From CAWBJO01 sp963789175 (GTDB lineage: Bacteria; Pseudomonadota; Alphaproteobacteria; Rhizobiales; Aestuariivirgaceae): a DNA stretch of 59,615 nucleotides. The notes under the pieces were generated by a model. That model was given only the letters and a program-made list of their open reading frames with translations, was not told the DNA's origin and searched no databases. The DNA lies in the NCBI GenBank assembly GCA_963789175.1, contig CAWBJO010000010.1, forward strand, positions 1-59,615, in the 5' to 3' direction. Position 1 is the stretch's first letter. Each line of letters begins with the position of its first letter. The position numbers were made by a program, and so were the translations under genes. Shown piece after piece: positions 17,738 through 25,829 of the stretch.

Positions 17738-17942
17738 TGCGTTGCAAGAGGTGCTTGGTTACCCGAGCAATTACCTCATCATCGGTCAGGCCCTCTTCAA
17801 GAGCCTGTCGGATAACTTTTCTGCCCTCTTGCAGGAGGTCGACGGTGGCGAGCTTGGTTGCAAGTTCGAGGGGGGCAGTGCGAACTAGCCCTCGCCAAGC
17901 TTTCTCTAATAGAACTTCCACGCGCGGGTCGCGGCCAATCAT
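17721..17942 (-). CDS. Small partner protein of the nucleotidyltransferase-like gene
   Basis: This is a 73-residue, mainly helical protein (LLEKAWRGLVRTAPLELATK; LEEGLTDDEVIARVTKHLLQ) with no recognised domain. The ATG at 17942 is preferred over the longer frame because GAGGGGG lies 8 bases before it. It overlaps the downstream nucleotidyltransferase-like gene by 17 bp, so the pair is one transcript. The two-gene layout recalls toxin-antitoxin modules, but no toxin or antitoxin signature is seen. Confidence 0.5.
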   Translation of the reverse strand: MIGRDPRVEVLLEKAWRGLVRTAPLELATKLATVDLLQEGRKVIRQALEEGLTDDEVIARVTKHLLQRNGSVP

Positions 17943-18045
17943 GGAAGTTACCCCCTCTAACGCCCAGCTTATGCTTGATTGTCCTCTCGTCAATCAATCA
18001 GGGGTAGTCATTTTTGAGTATACTTCTGAGAGAACGGATATCGCC

Positions 18046-18555
18046 GTGACTCTAGGGTTCACTTTATCCTGTGACTCTACCCTAATTCGCGCCTACCTTC
18101 GGGCGTCCACCAAGCAACAAGATGCCAAGCGGGCTAAAGACGCCCTCAAGCAGTTTGCAAAGGACCGTGGGCTTACCATTGCCGCATCCTACATCGAGAA
18201 CGAGAGCGGAGCCTCGCTCAAGCGGCCAGAGCTATTCAGGCTCATGGAGGAGTGTGAGCCAGGCGATATTCTTTTGGTGGAACAGGTTGACCGGCTCTCC
18301 CGTCTCAACGGAGAGGACTGGAAACGGCTCAAGGCCGAAGTGAAAGATCGCAAGGTGCGAATTGTCCCCTTGGACTTACCAACCTCCTGGCAGATGGCTG
18401 GACCAACAGACAGCTTCAAAGGACGCATGCAACGCGAAGCTCAGACGCCGACGCCTATGCTGCGACCTTGTGCAGGTCGGATTCCGCTTCCTGCAGGATC
18501 CATTTGCGGACTGCTGCCACCTTCGGCAGGTCAGCGGATTGCTCAGGTGAAATGA
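18046..18555 (+). pseudogene. Truncated serine recombinase (resolvase N-terminal domain)
   Basis: The first 128 or so codons encode a resolvase/invertase catalytic domain: RAYLRASTKQQDAKRAKDAL with the nucleophilic Ser, then ENESGASLKRPELFRL, DILLVEQVDRLSRLNGEDW and VPLDLPTSWQM. After GRM, near 18431, similarity stops: the rest of the domain and the DNA-binding tail are missing and the frame runs into sequence antisense to the LysR gene. The start is uncertain (GTG at 18046). This is a truncation scar, probably from a plasmid- or transposon-borne resolvase. Confidence 0.8.
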
Positions 18556-19348
18556 CATAGTACCAGGCATCCGGCAGCAATTTGAGATCGAAGGGCTTGA
18601 TCAACCGACCCGCGCTGAGTTCTCTTTCAGCCAAGGCAGTGAACGATAGACCGACTCCATTTCCCTCCACCGCAGCCTGCAACATGACATTGCAATCATT
18701 GAACCTCAGTCCGCTCGTCGAATCCATATCGACTCCCGCCGCTTTCAGCCAACGGCCCCACTCCTCGCCGTGGTCGTAGTGAAGAAGCGTCATGCCTCGC
18801 AGATCGGACGGCGTTCTCAGGCGTTCGCCCATTGTCGGGCTGCAGATCGTAAAGAGCGGCGAACTCATGATGCGGTCGGCCCGCAGTCCGGGCCAATCCT
18901 TGGAGCCGATGGCAATGGCCATATCGATGCCATGCCTTTGGAAATCGACTGGCGCTACGAGCGCCTGGAGATCAAGATCAATGTCGGGACAGGAGGCCAC
19001 TAAGCGGTTCAGCCTCGGCAAGATCCATCTTGAGATGAATGCCGAGGTAGCGCCAAGCGCGAATGTCCCGCTGAGTTTTCTTTTCTTCACGGCTGCGGTC
19101 GCAGCAGCGATCTGGTCGAACGCCCCACGCAGTTCCTTGAGATATGCATCCCCCGCTGCGGTGAGGGTTACTCCCCGGTGATCGCGCCGAAACAACTCGA
19201 CGCCCAAGAAGATCTCGAGTGATCGGACCTGATGGCTGATGGCGGACGGCGTTACATGCAATTCTTCCGCTGCCCCTTGAAAGCTCAAATGACGCGCAGC
19301 CGCCTCGAAGGCGCGAGCAGAAGGCAGAGGAGGCAATTCGCGGGGCAT
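18455..19348 (-). CDS. LysR-family regulator (GcvA-like)
   Basis: This is a 297-residue LysR-type regulator. The N-terminal winged helix reads LPSARAFEAAARHLSFQGAA and HVTPSAISHQVRSLE, which is the GcvA subgroup pattern. The C-terminal effector domain runs from about residue 90 (GTFALGATSAFISRWILPRL). It is divergent from the cupin gene, with about 100 bp between the starts, so it may regulate that gene and itself. Its 3' end overlaps the truncated recombinase frame. Confidence 0.9.
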   Translation of the reverse strand: MPRELPPLPSARAFEAAARHLSFQGAAEELHVTPSAISHQVRSLEIFLGVELFRRDHRGVTLTAAGDAYLKELRGAFDQIAAATAAVKKRKLSGTFALGATSAFISRWILPRLNRLVASCPDIDLDLQALVAPVDFQRHGIDMAIAIGSKDWPGLRADRIMSSPLFTICSPTMGERLRTPSDLRGMTLLHYDHGEEWGRWLKAAGVDMDSTSGLRFNDCNVMLQAAVEGNGVGLSFTALAERELSAGRLIKPFDLKLLPDAWYYVISPEQSADLPKVAAVRKWILQEAESDLHKVAA

Positions 19349-19446
19349 TTCGGTTGAGCCTGGCTCATGAGCCGGTGAGGAAGTATCGCTTGTTTCCGAT
19401 CACCGGGCAACCTTACCTTTACGCGATCCATTGGAGCAAGCAGGCA

Positions 19447-19860
19447 ATGCAAAGCCGAACCTCATTGATTCAAACAGTATTCGTTCTCGTTTGCATGGGT
19501 CTCGGGTGCACCGGAGCCGGTGCCGAGGATCAACCCATCAAGCGTACGGAACTCATTCGAGGCGATGTTGCGAACGCTCCCGGCCAGGAGACCGTCATCT
19601 ACATTGCCGATGTCATGCCTGGCGCGGAAGGAGCACGCCATACCCACCACGGGGACGAGTTCGTATACGTGCTCGCCGGCTCCCTGGTCGTCACGCCGGA
19701 TGGAAAGGAGCCCATAGAGCTCAAACAAGGGCAGATTGCCCAAATTGCACCGGCAGACGGTATCCATGCGGCCAAGAATGGCAGCAGCAGCGAACCTGCC
19801 AAGGTTCTGGTCATACTGGTTGTAGAAAAGGGCAAGCCGCTGGCCGAACCTGTGCAATAG
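19447..19860 (+). CDS. Exported cupin-domain protein
   Basis: This is a 137-residue protein with an N-terminal signal peptide (LIQTVFVLVCMGLGCTGAGA) and one cupin barrel. The first cupin motif is visible as ARHTHHGDEFVYVLAGSL, with two His and a Glu as probable metal ligands, and the second as IHAAKNGSS. The frame is open from 19354, but the start at 19447 gives a clean signal peptide. A periplasmic metal-binding cupin of unknown substrate is the likely product. It is divergent from the LysR gene. Confidence 0.75.
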   Translation: MQSRTSLIQTVFVLVCMGLGCTGAGAEDQPIKRTELIRGDVANAPGQETVIYIADVMPGAEGARHTHHGDEFVYVLAGSLVVTPDGKEPIELKQGQIAQIAPADGIHAAKNGSSSEPAKVLVILVVEKGKPLAEPVQ

Positions 19861-19904
19861 TCGTTGCCCAGAGCACCGAGCCTTCAAGAAGGAGGACTAC
19901 TCTC

Positions 19905-20084
19905 ATGTGGCATCCACCCGTCAAGGATCGCCGGAACATCGGGCATGTCGTGCCTTTCGTAGAGAAGTTTCTGGCAGCCCGGGAGCTGAGCTCATGCTGC
20001 GTAGGGACCGAAGCCGCCCTGGAATCGGATAGGCCCGAACTTGCCCGCTTCGCGGAATGCTCTCGACGGCCATCCGTCGACTGA
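19905..20084 (+). CDS. Small ORF with strong ribosome site
   Basis: This is a 59-residue frame starting MWHPPVKDRRNIGHVVPFVE. AAGGAGG lies 9 bases before the ATG, which is the main reason for calling it. It has two adjacent Cys and no signal peptide or known motif. It follows the cupin gene by 44 bp and may be co-transcribed with it. Confidence 0.4.
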   Translation: MWHPPVKDRRNIGHVVPFVEKFLAARELSSCCVGTEAALESDRPELARFAECSRRPSVD

Positions 20085-20132
20085 TCGGATCCATCCAGAC
20101 AAACTAGACGATCGTCGAAGCCAAGCCGGGCC

Positions 20133-20812
20133 TCAATAGTGCCAGCTGAGCCCCGGTCGAACAGACTGCGATTCGATGCTGTGATCCTGAGCGTTGGGAG
20201 GCGGGGCGCAGCACGTCGCAATATGGCCGGACGCTTCACCCAGATCGGTCAAGCGATACTCTATGCGGCCAGACAAGGAGTCGCTGATCGCATATTCCCA
20301 ACCTGCGCCGGCCGTCAGTCCGATCAGAGTATCGTCGAACCGGTCGGTCACTCCGGTAAAAGTGTAGCCGAAATCGAAACTGCCGAACGCGACACCGGCG
20401 GTGGCGAAGAGGAGCGAGCGATCCATCCGGTAGCCGGCCCGGCCCCTCACTGAACCCTGCCAGTTGATCTCGCCACTGCCGACCACGAAATTCGTGGCAT
20501 CGGGCGAGCTGTCGGATCCACTGGCAAACTCGGCATCGGCTTCGACACCGATCATCCAGGATTTTCCCAACGGGATGTTATAGCCCGGATGCGGGCCCGC
20601 GACGATGCCGTTGACATCGTAGCTTCCGTAGGTGGCCGGCGGCGTGTTGTAGGCAGGATCATGGAAGTCGCCATCAGTCCACTGGTAGCCGACCTGCGCT
20701 CCGAGATAGGCCCCGCTCCATGCATCGACAGCGAGGCGCGATCATCTGCACTCGCCGCAGACGCAAAAAAAGACGCGACTGCACCGACAACGAGTGCCCG
20801 AATCCGAATCAT
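20133..20812 (-). pseudogene. Omp25/RopB-like outer-membrane beta-barrel gene, frameshifted
   Basis: The gene starts at 20812 with a signal peptide (MIRIRALVVGAVASFFASA...ASA). The barrel (WSGAYLGAQVGYQWTDGDFH, later GSVRGRAGYRMDRSL, GWEYAISDSLSGRIEYR and the terminal SWHY) is read in another frame down to 20133. The frames switch between about 20733 and 20756, where one base appears to be missing. Repaired, it would give a protein of about 226 residues of the rhizobial Omp25/Omp31 family. It is either a true pseudogene or a one-base sequencing error. Confidence 0.75.
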
Positions 20813-21069
20813 TTGTGATCTCCCCTGCGTTTCGGACGTAACACTGGTCCGTGGCGCGTACAGGGGTGGACCGTTCCAATGGTGCCGGAGTCAGGCGCAC
20901 GAATTGCCCCGTGAGGTACACGAGGCCCGGTGGAGGGCTCCGAAATCTGCCGAAAACGACCGACTGTTGCCGAATATCCGCAAGATCTAAGATTGTGAAC
21001 AGATCGGTCTCAGTTATCGCTCAAGCAGAGCCGCGTGCCCGATGACGGCAGCGAATGACCCTGCCCGTG

Positions 21070-21216
21070 CTAGTTCTGCTCGATGGATATTCCGGATTTG
21101 TCGAGATTGATCTCGATGCCCGCCCGCTTCTGGCGCTCCTGGTAATAGAGATAGCCGAGGACCAGGACGGCTATCGCGAGCGCCGCGATGATCACATTGA
21201 GGCGGTTGCGTTCCAT
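21070..21216 (-). CDS. 48-residue single-pass membrane peptide
   Basis: The frame encodes 48 residues beginning MERNRLNVIIAALAIAVLVL and ending with a short charged domain (RAGIEINLDKSGISIEQN). One N-terminal membrane segment is followed by a soluble tail, a plan I have seen in short uncharacterised rhizobial proteins. An AGAGGG ribosome site lies 2-3 bases before the ATG. Function unknown. Confidence 0.65.
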   Translation of the reverse strand: MERNRLNVIIAALAIAVLVLGYLYYQERQKRAGIEINLDKSGISIEQN

Positions 21217-21291
21217 ATCCCTCTTCTCCCGTCCAGCTGACTTCGCGTCAAGCCTTGTTTAACCCCGCGATGGTGACGCGGATACGTTTCC

Positions 21292-21317
21292 GGAACGTTG
21301 ACGCGCAGCAGGGCGTT
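21292..21317 (+). promoter_or_regulatory. Candidate EcfG promoter for the 88-residue protein
   Basis: GGAAC at 21292-21296, 17 bp, CGTT at 21314-21317; the ATG at 21340 follows an AAAGGAG ribosome site. Confidence 0.65.
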
Positions 21318-21339
21318 CTCCTTCGAAAGGAGCACAACC

Positions 21340-21606
21340 ATGGGCACAGAAGAAAAGAAAGGCCAGCGTCCCGAAGCTTTGGCCACGTTCGCGGAGGCGG
21401 CACGGCACGACGGCGTGAAGCCGTCCAAGCTTGGCCTCACGGCGGACAAGCACACGGAACCGATCCCGACCAATTCGAAGGACAAGGATATCGCGGCCAC
21501 CAAGGTGCTCCAGGAAGGCGTCACCGGCGAAGACAAGGGCGCGGAAGAAGCGATCGACAAACTTCCCGACCGGATTTTGGAAAGCAGGCGCGGCAAACTC
21601 GACTAA
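21340..21606 (+). CDS. Small charged hypothetical protein
   Basis: This is an 88-residue, very hydrophilic protein (Lys, Glu, Asp and Ala rich) with no membrane segment. GVKPSKLGLTADKHTEPIPT and ATKVLQEGVTGEDKGAEEAI suggest a largely disordered or LEA-like protein. The start at 21340 is fixed by AAAGGAG and by the promoter ending at 21317. It is a probable member of the general stress regulon; function unknown. Confidence 0.65.
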   Translation: MGTEEKKGQRPEALATFAEAARHDGVKPSKLGLTADKHTEPIPTNSKDKDIAATKVLQEGVTGEDKGAEEAIDKLPDRILESRRGKLD

Positions 21607-21702
21607 AATTTTCCGCACGCCATCGCGTGGCGGTTGAGAATTGCGCAACTCTTCTGGATTAAGCCTGCTCCTTGCTCTATATAGGCGCCAGGGGTGAGTC
21701 AG

Positions 21703-21990
21703 ATGCGTAATCTTGAAAATTTGACGTACGGTCAGCTGCGGCGCATGGGTAAGGCGCTCGAGGTTAGCTGTTCGAATTGTGCGGGCCGATCGGAAGTTCC
21801 GAGCGAGCGGTTCATTGCGGTCGAAAACGTCCCGCTTCCCAAGCTTCTTGGCGATTTGCAGTGTCCGCAGTGCGGTTCGGTGAACACGCCGATCCGTTTC
21901 CCGCTCTATGTGCGCACGGTCGATGCGAAATTCGTCCGGCCGCACGTTCTCGCCACGACGAGCGGTGACAGCCGTCGGCGAGTGGGCTGA
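21703..21990 (+). CDS. Small zinc-ribbon-like protein
   Basis: This is a 95-residue protein with two CxxC pairs, CSNC and CPQC, about 35 residues apart, which suggests a four-Cys zinc ribbon. The N-terminus is NLENLTYGQLRRMGKALEVS. AGGGG lies 8 bases before the ATG; a GTG at 21694 is an alternative. It precedes the hydrolase gene by 11 bp and is probably co-transcribed with it. Confidence 0.6.
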   Translation: MRNLENLTYGQLRRMGKALEVSCSNCAGRSEVPSERFIAVENVPLPKLLGDLQCPQCGSVNTPIRFPLYVRTVDAKFVRPHVLATTSGDSRRRVG

Positions 21991-22001
21991 CCGCTTCCAG
22001 C

Positions 22002-22682
22002 TTGAGCTCTGCCTCTACCGAGGTCAGAATTCCGGTCGGCGACGAGAGCGTCGCCGGCCTTCTCCGTGTTCCAAAACAGCCCATCGCCGGCTATGTGATG
22101 GCGCATGGGGCTGGGGCCGGCATGCGTCACAGCTTCATGGAGGCGATGGCAAGCGACCTCACCGCAGCCCACGTGGCAACCCTGCGATACGACTTTCCCT
22201 ACATGGAGGAAGGGCGCAAGCGTCCCGACCCGCCGCCCGTCGCCAAAGCCACCGTTCGGGCGGCGGTCACGGCGGCCGCCAAGCTGATGCCCGGCCTTGC
22301 GCTGTTCGCGGGCGGCAAATCCTTCGGTGGCCGCATGACCTCGGAAGCGCAGGCGTCCGAGCCCCTTAGCTCGGTGAAGGGCCTTGTCTTCCTCGGATTT
22401 CCGCTTCATCCGGCAAAGCAACCCGCCCCGGCTCGCGGCGCGCATCTTTCCAAAGTCTCCGTGCCGATGCTCTTCCTGCAGGGGGAGCGCGACGCATTGG
22501 CGGAGCTGCCGCTTTTACATGATCTGCTGGCCAAACTTGGACCGGGCGCCACGGCACAGATCATTCCGCATGCGGACCACTCGTTCCATGTTCCGGCGAA
22601 ATCGGGGCGCAGCGACCCGGAGATCCGAGCCGAGCTGGCACGGATGATCGCAGGTTGGATGAAAGTCGTTCTGCGGGTTTGA
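22002..22682 (+). CDS. Alpha/beta-hydrolase family protein (Tex30/KANL3-like)
   Basis: This is a 226-residue alpha/beta hydrolase. It has the oxyanion segment VMAHGAGAGM, a nucleophile elbow degenerated to GGKSFGGRM (Ser as likely nucleophile), an Asp region QGERDAL and a catalytic-type His in HADHSFHVP. This matches the group annotated as dienelactone-hydrolase-like or Tex30/KANL3 proteins, whose substrates are unknown. The apparent start is TTG; no strong ribosome site is visible and coupling to the previous gene is likely. Confidence 0.75.
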   Translation: MSSASTEVRIPVGDESVAGLLRVPKQPIAGYVMAHGAGAGMRHSFMEAMASDLTAAHVATLRYDFPYMEEGRKRPDPPPVAKATVRAAVTAAAKLMPGLALFAGGKSFGGRMTSEAQASEPLSSVKGLVFLGFPLHPAKQPAPARGAHLSKVSVPMLFLQGERDALAELPLLHDLLAKLGPGATAQIIPHADHSFHVPAKSGRSDPEIRAELARMIAGWMKVVLRV

Positions 22683-22765
22683 GCGGCAGGAGGACGGCAA
22701 CCGGCGCAGGAAAGCAGGCCCGATGGTCAGGGCCTGCCAAGCCTACGAGATCACAATCGGTGCTG

Positions 22766-23041
22766 TTACTTCAGCTTGTTGATTTCGTCGCAGGTGCTCT
22801 TGTTGTCCGCAAGGTTGTCGTTCTTGCACTCATCCTGAAGCGAGCGGACCTGATCGGGCGACAGTCCCTGCAGCGCCTGCGTGTTGCTCCGCATATGCTC
22901 ACGCATCTCGCCGACCGAAATCTTGCCGTCGTTGTCGTTGTCCATGCTGGATTGCCCACTGCCCGAAGTCGAAGATTGGGCCAGTGCCAGGCCGGCACTC
23001 ATGGTCAGTGCAAGCGCCATCGTTATCAGCGTTTTCGACAT
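22766..23041 (-). CDS. Exported EF-hand calcium-binding protein
   Basis: This is a 91-residue protein with a signal peptide (TLITMALALTMSAGLALAQ) and one canonical EF-hand loop, DNDNDGKISVGE. The C-terminal half is helical with two Cys (ECKNDN, STCDE) that may form a disulfide. A periplasmic Ca2+-binding protein is the simplest reading. The frame is open from 23101, but the ATG at 23041 follows GGAGAGG and starts the signal peptide. A weak EcfG-like element lies at 23100-23124. Confidence 0.75.
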   Translation of the reverse strand: MSKTLITMALALTMSAGLALAQSSTSGSGQSSMDNDNDGKISVGEMREHMRSNTQALQGLSPDQVRSLQDECKNDNLADNKSTCDEINKLK

Positions 23042-23099
23042 GAACCTCTCCTTATCCTGACTGACCGTGCGCCGTCGGGGCGCACGAATCATTGAAGCC

Positions 23100-23124
23100 A
23101 ACTCGAAAATTCGCGAGCGGTTCC
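23100..23124 (-). promoter_or_regulatory. Weak EcfG-like element upstream of the EF-hand gene
   Basis: On the minus strand GGAAC (complement of 23120-23124), 16 bp, AGTT (complement of 23100-23103). The first -10 base departs from CGTT. It is 59 bp from the start codon. Confidence 0.3.
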
Positions 23125-23149
23125 CTTACGTGCGCCAATTTGTGTTGTG

Positions 23150-23340
23150 CGGCGCAGAAGCGCTTAAACGGTCGTCGCCGTAGGCCGGCACTTTCCGCGC
23201 CATCGAGCATGAAGACCGCTCCCGAGGCATAGGCTTGCTTCGTAGGAGGCGAGATAGACGTAGAGGCCGGCGATCTCTTCCGGCCGTGCATGGCGGTCCA
23301 TCGGAATGACCCCGTTGACGCGAGTCAGCATGTCGGATCA
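23150..23340 (-). pseudogene. Remnant of a short-chain dehydrogenase (C-terminal part)
   Basis: Read on the minus strand, one frame gives MLTRVNGVIPMDRHARPEEI and then AGLYVYLAS. After a frameshift near 23230 a second frame continues AYASGAVFMLDGAESAGLRR. Together these are the C-terminal segment of an SDR oxidoreductase, in which PMGRxxxPEEIA and SGxxxxxDGG are typical. The Rossmann fold and the active-site YxxxK are absent, so this is a decayed 3' fragment. Confidence 0.6.
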
Positions 23341-23410
23341 GTACCAGACCAGGTGATCGACACGCATGAGGAATGCTTGCACGCCACGATGCCGGAGTCC
23401 AAGTTGGGCC

Positions 23411-23436
23411 GGAACCCGGTGTGGACGTCGTTCGTT
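23411..23436 (+). promoter_or_regulatory. Candidate EcfG promoter for the 63-residue protein
   Basis: GGAAC at 23411-23415, 17 bp, CGTT at 23433-23436. The ATG at 23445 is only 9 bases after the -10 element, so the mRNA would be nearly leaderless. Confidence 0.45.
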
Positions 23437-23444
23437 TGTCGGAC

Positions 23445-23636
23445 ATGTCCAGCAAACGCCGCCCGCCGCCGGATCGCGAGCTTCCCCGCAACCGGCCCCA
23501 AGACGCCATAAGCCCCGGTGTTCTTCCCGCCGGTACGGCCATCGTCATCGAGAACGATCCGCGACTGCAGCAGAAGAGCGAGACCGAAAAAGAGCTCGAA
23601 GAGGACGTGGAAGCGGACCGCAAGCAGGACGATTGA
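23445..23636 (+). CDS. Small acidic hypothetical protein
   Basis: This is a 63-residue protein with a proline- and arginine-rich N-terminus (SSKRRPPPDRELPRNRP), a short hydrophobic centre (GTAIVIENDP) and a Glu/Asp-rich C-terminal helix (SETEKELEEDVEAD). No ribosome site is visible before the ATG. A GGAAC-17-CGTT site ends 8 bp upstream, so a leaderless transcript is possible. Function unknown. Confidence 0.45.
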   Translation: MSSKRRPPPDRELPRNRPQDAISPGVLPAGTAIVIENDPRLQQKSETEKELEEDVEADRKQDD

Positions 23637-23804
23637 GCCGAAACTTCAAGCCTTTCAGTACCGAGCGTATCTCAACGGCAACAGGTTGCCGGAAAGTACG
23701 GTAGTCCCATCTTTGCCTAGCTTGGGCGCGGCGGCAGGGTGATAAGCTCGCCGCAGAGTGTGTTCGATTCGCTGACGGCAACAATCAGCATCTGGAGCCA
23801 TCGC

Positions 23805-24176
23805 ATGCGCTGGACGGCATTTAGCGCCCTGGCAGTCGCGTTCCTGTGCCCCCCGGCCATCGCCGGAGAGGCCACGACCGAGCGAGAATGCCCGCGCCCG
23901 GAGAACGTGATTGCGGTACTCACCAAGATCTATCCCGGAACGACGCTGAGCCGCATCGAGGGTCTCGATGCCAAGCGCTTCGCGATCGCGTTCGACAATG
24001 GAACGGCGGCAACGCAGTGGCCTGCGGATGAAATCCTCATCGCACGCAACCCGCGCACGCCGGAGAGTGCCAAGGTCGGCTTCTTCAAGGAGGGTTGCCT
24101 CCTTGCCATCGTGTCACGGAGCCAATGGTCGGTCGACACGCTGCAGCGCCAGCTCAAGTCCGACCAGGAGATCTAA
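23805..24176 (+). CDS. Exported hypothetical protein
   Basis: This is a 123-residue protein with a clear signal peptide (RWTAFSALAVAFLCPPAIAG) and a small mixed domain with two Cys (TERECPRPENV, FFKEGCLLAIV) that could pair in the periplasm. No family recognised. The start at 23805 begins the signal peptide; the upstream in-frame part is unlikely to be translated. It lies 120 bp before the FAD-Rieske gene. Confidence 0.6.
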   Translation: MRWTAFSALAVAFLCPPAIAGEATTERECPRPENVIAVLTKIYPGTTLSRIEGLDAKRFAIAFDNGTAATQWPADEILIARNPRTPESAKVGFFKEGCLLAIVSRSQWSVDTLQRQLKSDQEI

Positions 24177-24296
24177 CGGTCCTTTCGCCGATCCGGCGAG
24201 GTCCTGCCATCCACCGGCCAACGTCTGTTGGATCGAATTGCCACGCTCGCGGTTGTCCTCCGGCGGCAGGAGGTCCGGGTCGATCAGCGGCGAGCA

Positions 24297-25829
24297 ATGC
24301 CCATGAATGTCCTCGACGAACGCTCAAAACCCTATTGGGCGAAAATCCCTCCCGTCCGGGTACCCGAGCTCGACGGTTCTCTTACGGCCGATGTCGCGGT
24401 CGTCGGCAGCGGCATCGCGGGAACGTCGGTCGCCTACGAGCTCACGATGCGCGGAATGAAGGTTGTGATCGTCGATCGTGGCCAGCTCGGGCGCGGCATG
24501 ACCGCACGCACAAGCGCGCATCTCACCTTTCAAAGCGACGACCTTTACCAGGAAGTGATCTCACGGCGCGGCCTGAAAATGGCCAAGCTCCACTATCGGA
24601 GCCAACGGGCCGCCGTCGCCCGGATCGAAAGCATCCAACGGGCGGAAGGCATCGCCTGCGACTTCAAGCGGCTCGCTGGAATCATGGCTCTCGCCGAGGG
24701 CACGGATCCCCAAGTGCTCGCAGACGAGGTCAAGGCTTGTCACCAGGTGGGATTCAAGGACGTCGGATACTATCGCGGAGAGAAACTGCGCCGGATGAAG
24801 TCGGACCGGGGTCTGCGCTTCCCCGATCAGGCGCGGTTCCATCCGCTCAAATACCTATCCGGCCTGCACCGCATCCTTCGGAACAGAGGCGCCCTCCTCC
24901 ATGCCAACACGGCGATCGTGGAGGTGAGAGAAGACAAGGCCAGCGTCGTGCTCAAAACCGAGACCGGCCACACGATCCACGCCAAAGCCGCCGTCATCGC
25001 CACGAACTCGCCGATCGACCCCAAAGTCGCCATCCATCCGAAGCAGGCACCATACCGCACTTATGTCCTGGCAGGCACCGTAAGACGCGGTGCTATTTCG
25101 GATGCGCTCTATTGGGACACCGCCGACCCCTATCACTATGTCCGCCTGCAGCCCGACGGGAGGCAGGACCTGCTCATCGCCGGCGGGGAAGACCACCGAT
25201 CGGGCGAGGCCGACGATGCGAAGGCCCGCTTCAAGCGACTCGAGCGATGGACCCGAGCGCGGTTTCCGGAGCTGAAGAAGGTCAGCCATCGATGGTCGGG
25301 CCAGGTGCTCGATCCCATCGACTACACGGCCTTCATCGGGAGAAGTCCCGGCGCAAAGAACGTCTATGTGGCGACTGGCGATTCCGGCCAGGGCCTGACC
25401 CACGGCGCCGTGGCGGGCCTTCTCATCGCCGACCTCATCGACAAGGGATCGAGCCCGTGGGAGGAGCTACACGATCCCAGCCGCAAGACGCTCAACGCTC
25501 TCGGGCAGTTCATCGGCGACAACGTTCCGGTCGTCGCCAACCTCACGGAGTACCTTCGCCCGGGTGAACTATCCTCGACGCGGGCCTGCAAGCGCGGCCA
25601 GGGCGGAATTCTCCGGCGCGGCCTCGAAAAGCTGGCCGTGAGCCGCGAGCCCAACGGTCGGCTCAACGTCGTCTCCGCCAGCTGCACGCATGTCGGCTGC
25701 ATCGTGCACTGGAACAGCTTCGAACGATGCTGGGACTGTCCTTGCCACGGTTCGCATTTCGCACCCGACGGATCGGTGCTGAATGCCCCCGCGGTGCAGC
25801 CGCTCAAGCGCGTCAAACACCGGCGCTAG
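24297..25829 (+). CDS. FAD-dependent oxidoreductase with C-terminal Rieske domain (YhfW-like)
   Basis: This 510-residue two-domain enzyme has a DAO-type FAD domain at about 1-400 (VVGSGIAGTSVAYELT; late FAD contact TGDSGQGLTHG). It ends in a Rieske [2Fe-2S] domain whose ligands are visible as CTHVGC and CPCHGSHF in the last 48 residues. The arrangement and length match Bacillus YhfW-type proteins. Electrons probably pass between the flavin and the cluster; the substrate is unknown. Two ATG codons (24297 and 24303) are possible. It converges on the next FAD gene with a 4-bp overlap. Confidence 0.88.
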   Translation: MPMNVLDERSKPYWAKIPPVRVPELDGSLTADVAVVGSGIAGTSVAYELTMRGMKVVIVDRGQLGRGMTARTSAHLTFQSDDLYQEVISRRGLKMAKLHYRSQRAAVARIESIQRAEGIACDFKRLAGIMALAEGTDPQVLADEVKACHQVGFKDVGYYRGEKLRRMKSDRGLRFPDQARFHPLKYLSGLHRILRNRGALLHANTAIVEVREDKASVVLKTETGHTIHAKAAVIATNSPIDPKVAIHPKQAPYRTYVLAGTVRRGAISDALYWDTADPYHYVRLQPDGRQDLLIAGGEDHRSGEADDAKARFKRLERWTRARFPELKKVSHRWSGQVLDPIDYTAFIGRSPGAKNVYVATGDSGQGLTHGAVAGLLIADLIDKGSSPWEELHDPSRKTLNALGQFIGDNVPVVANLTEYLRPGELSSTRACKRGQGGILRRGLEKLAVSREPNGRLNVVSASCTHVGCIVHWNSFERCWDCPCHGSHFAPDGSVLNAPAVQPLKRVKHRR

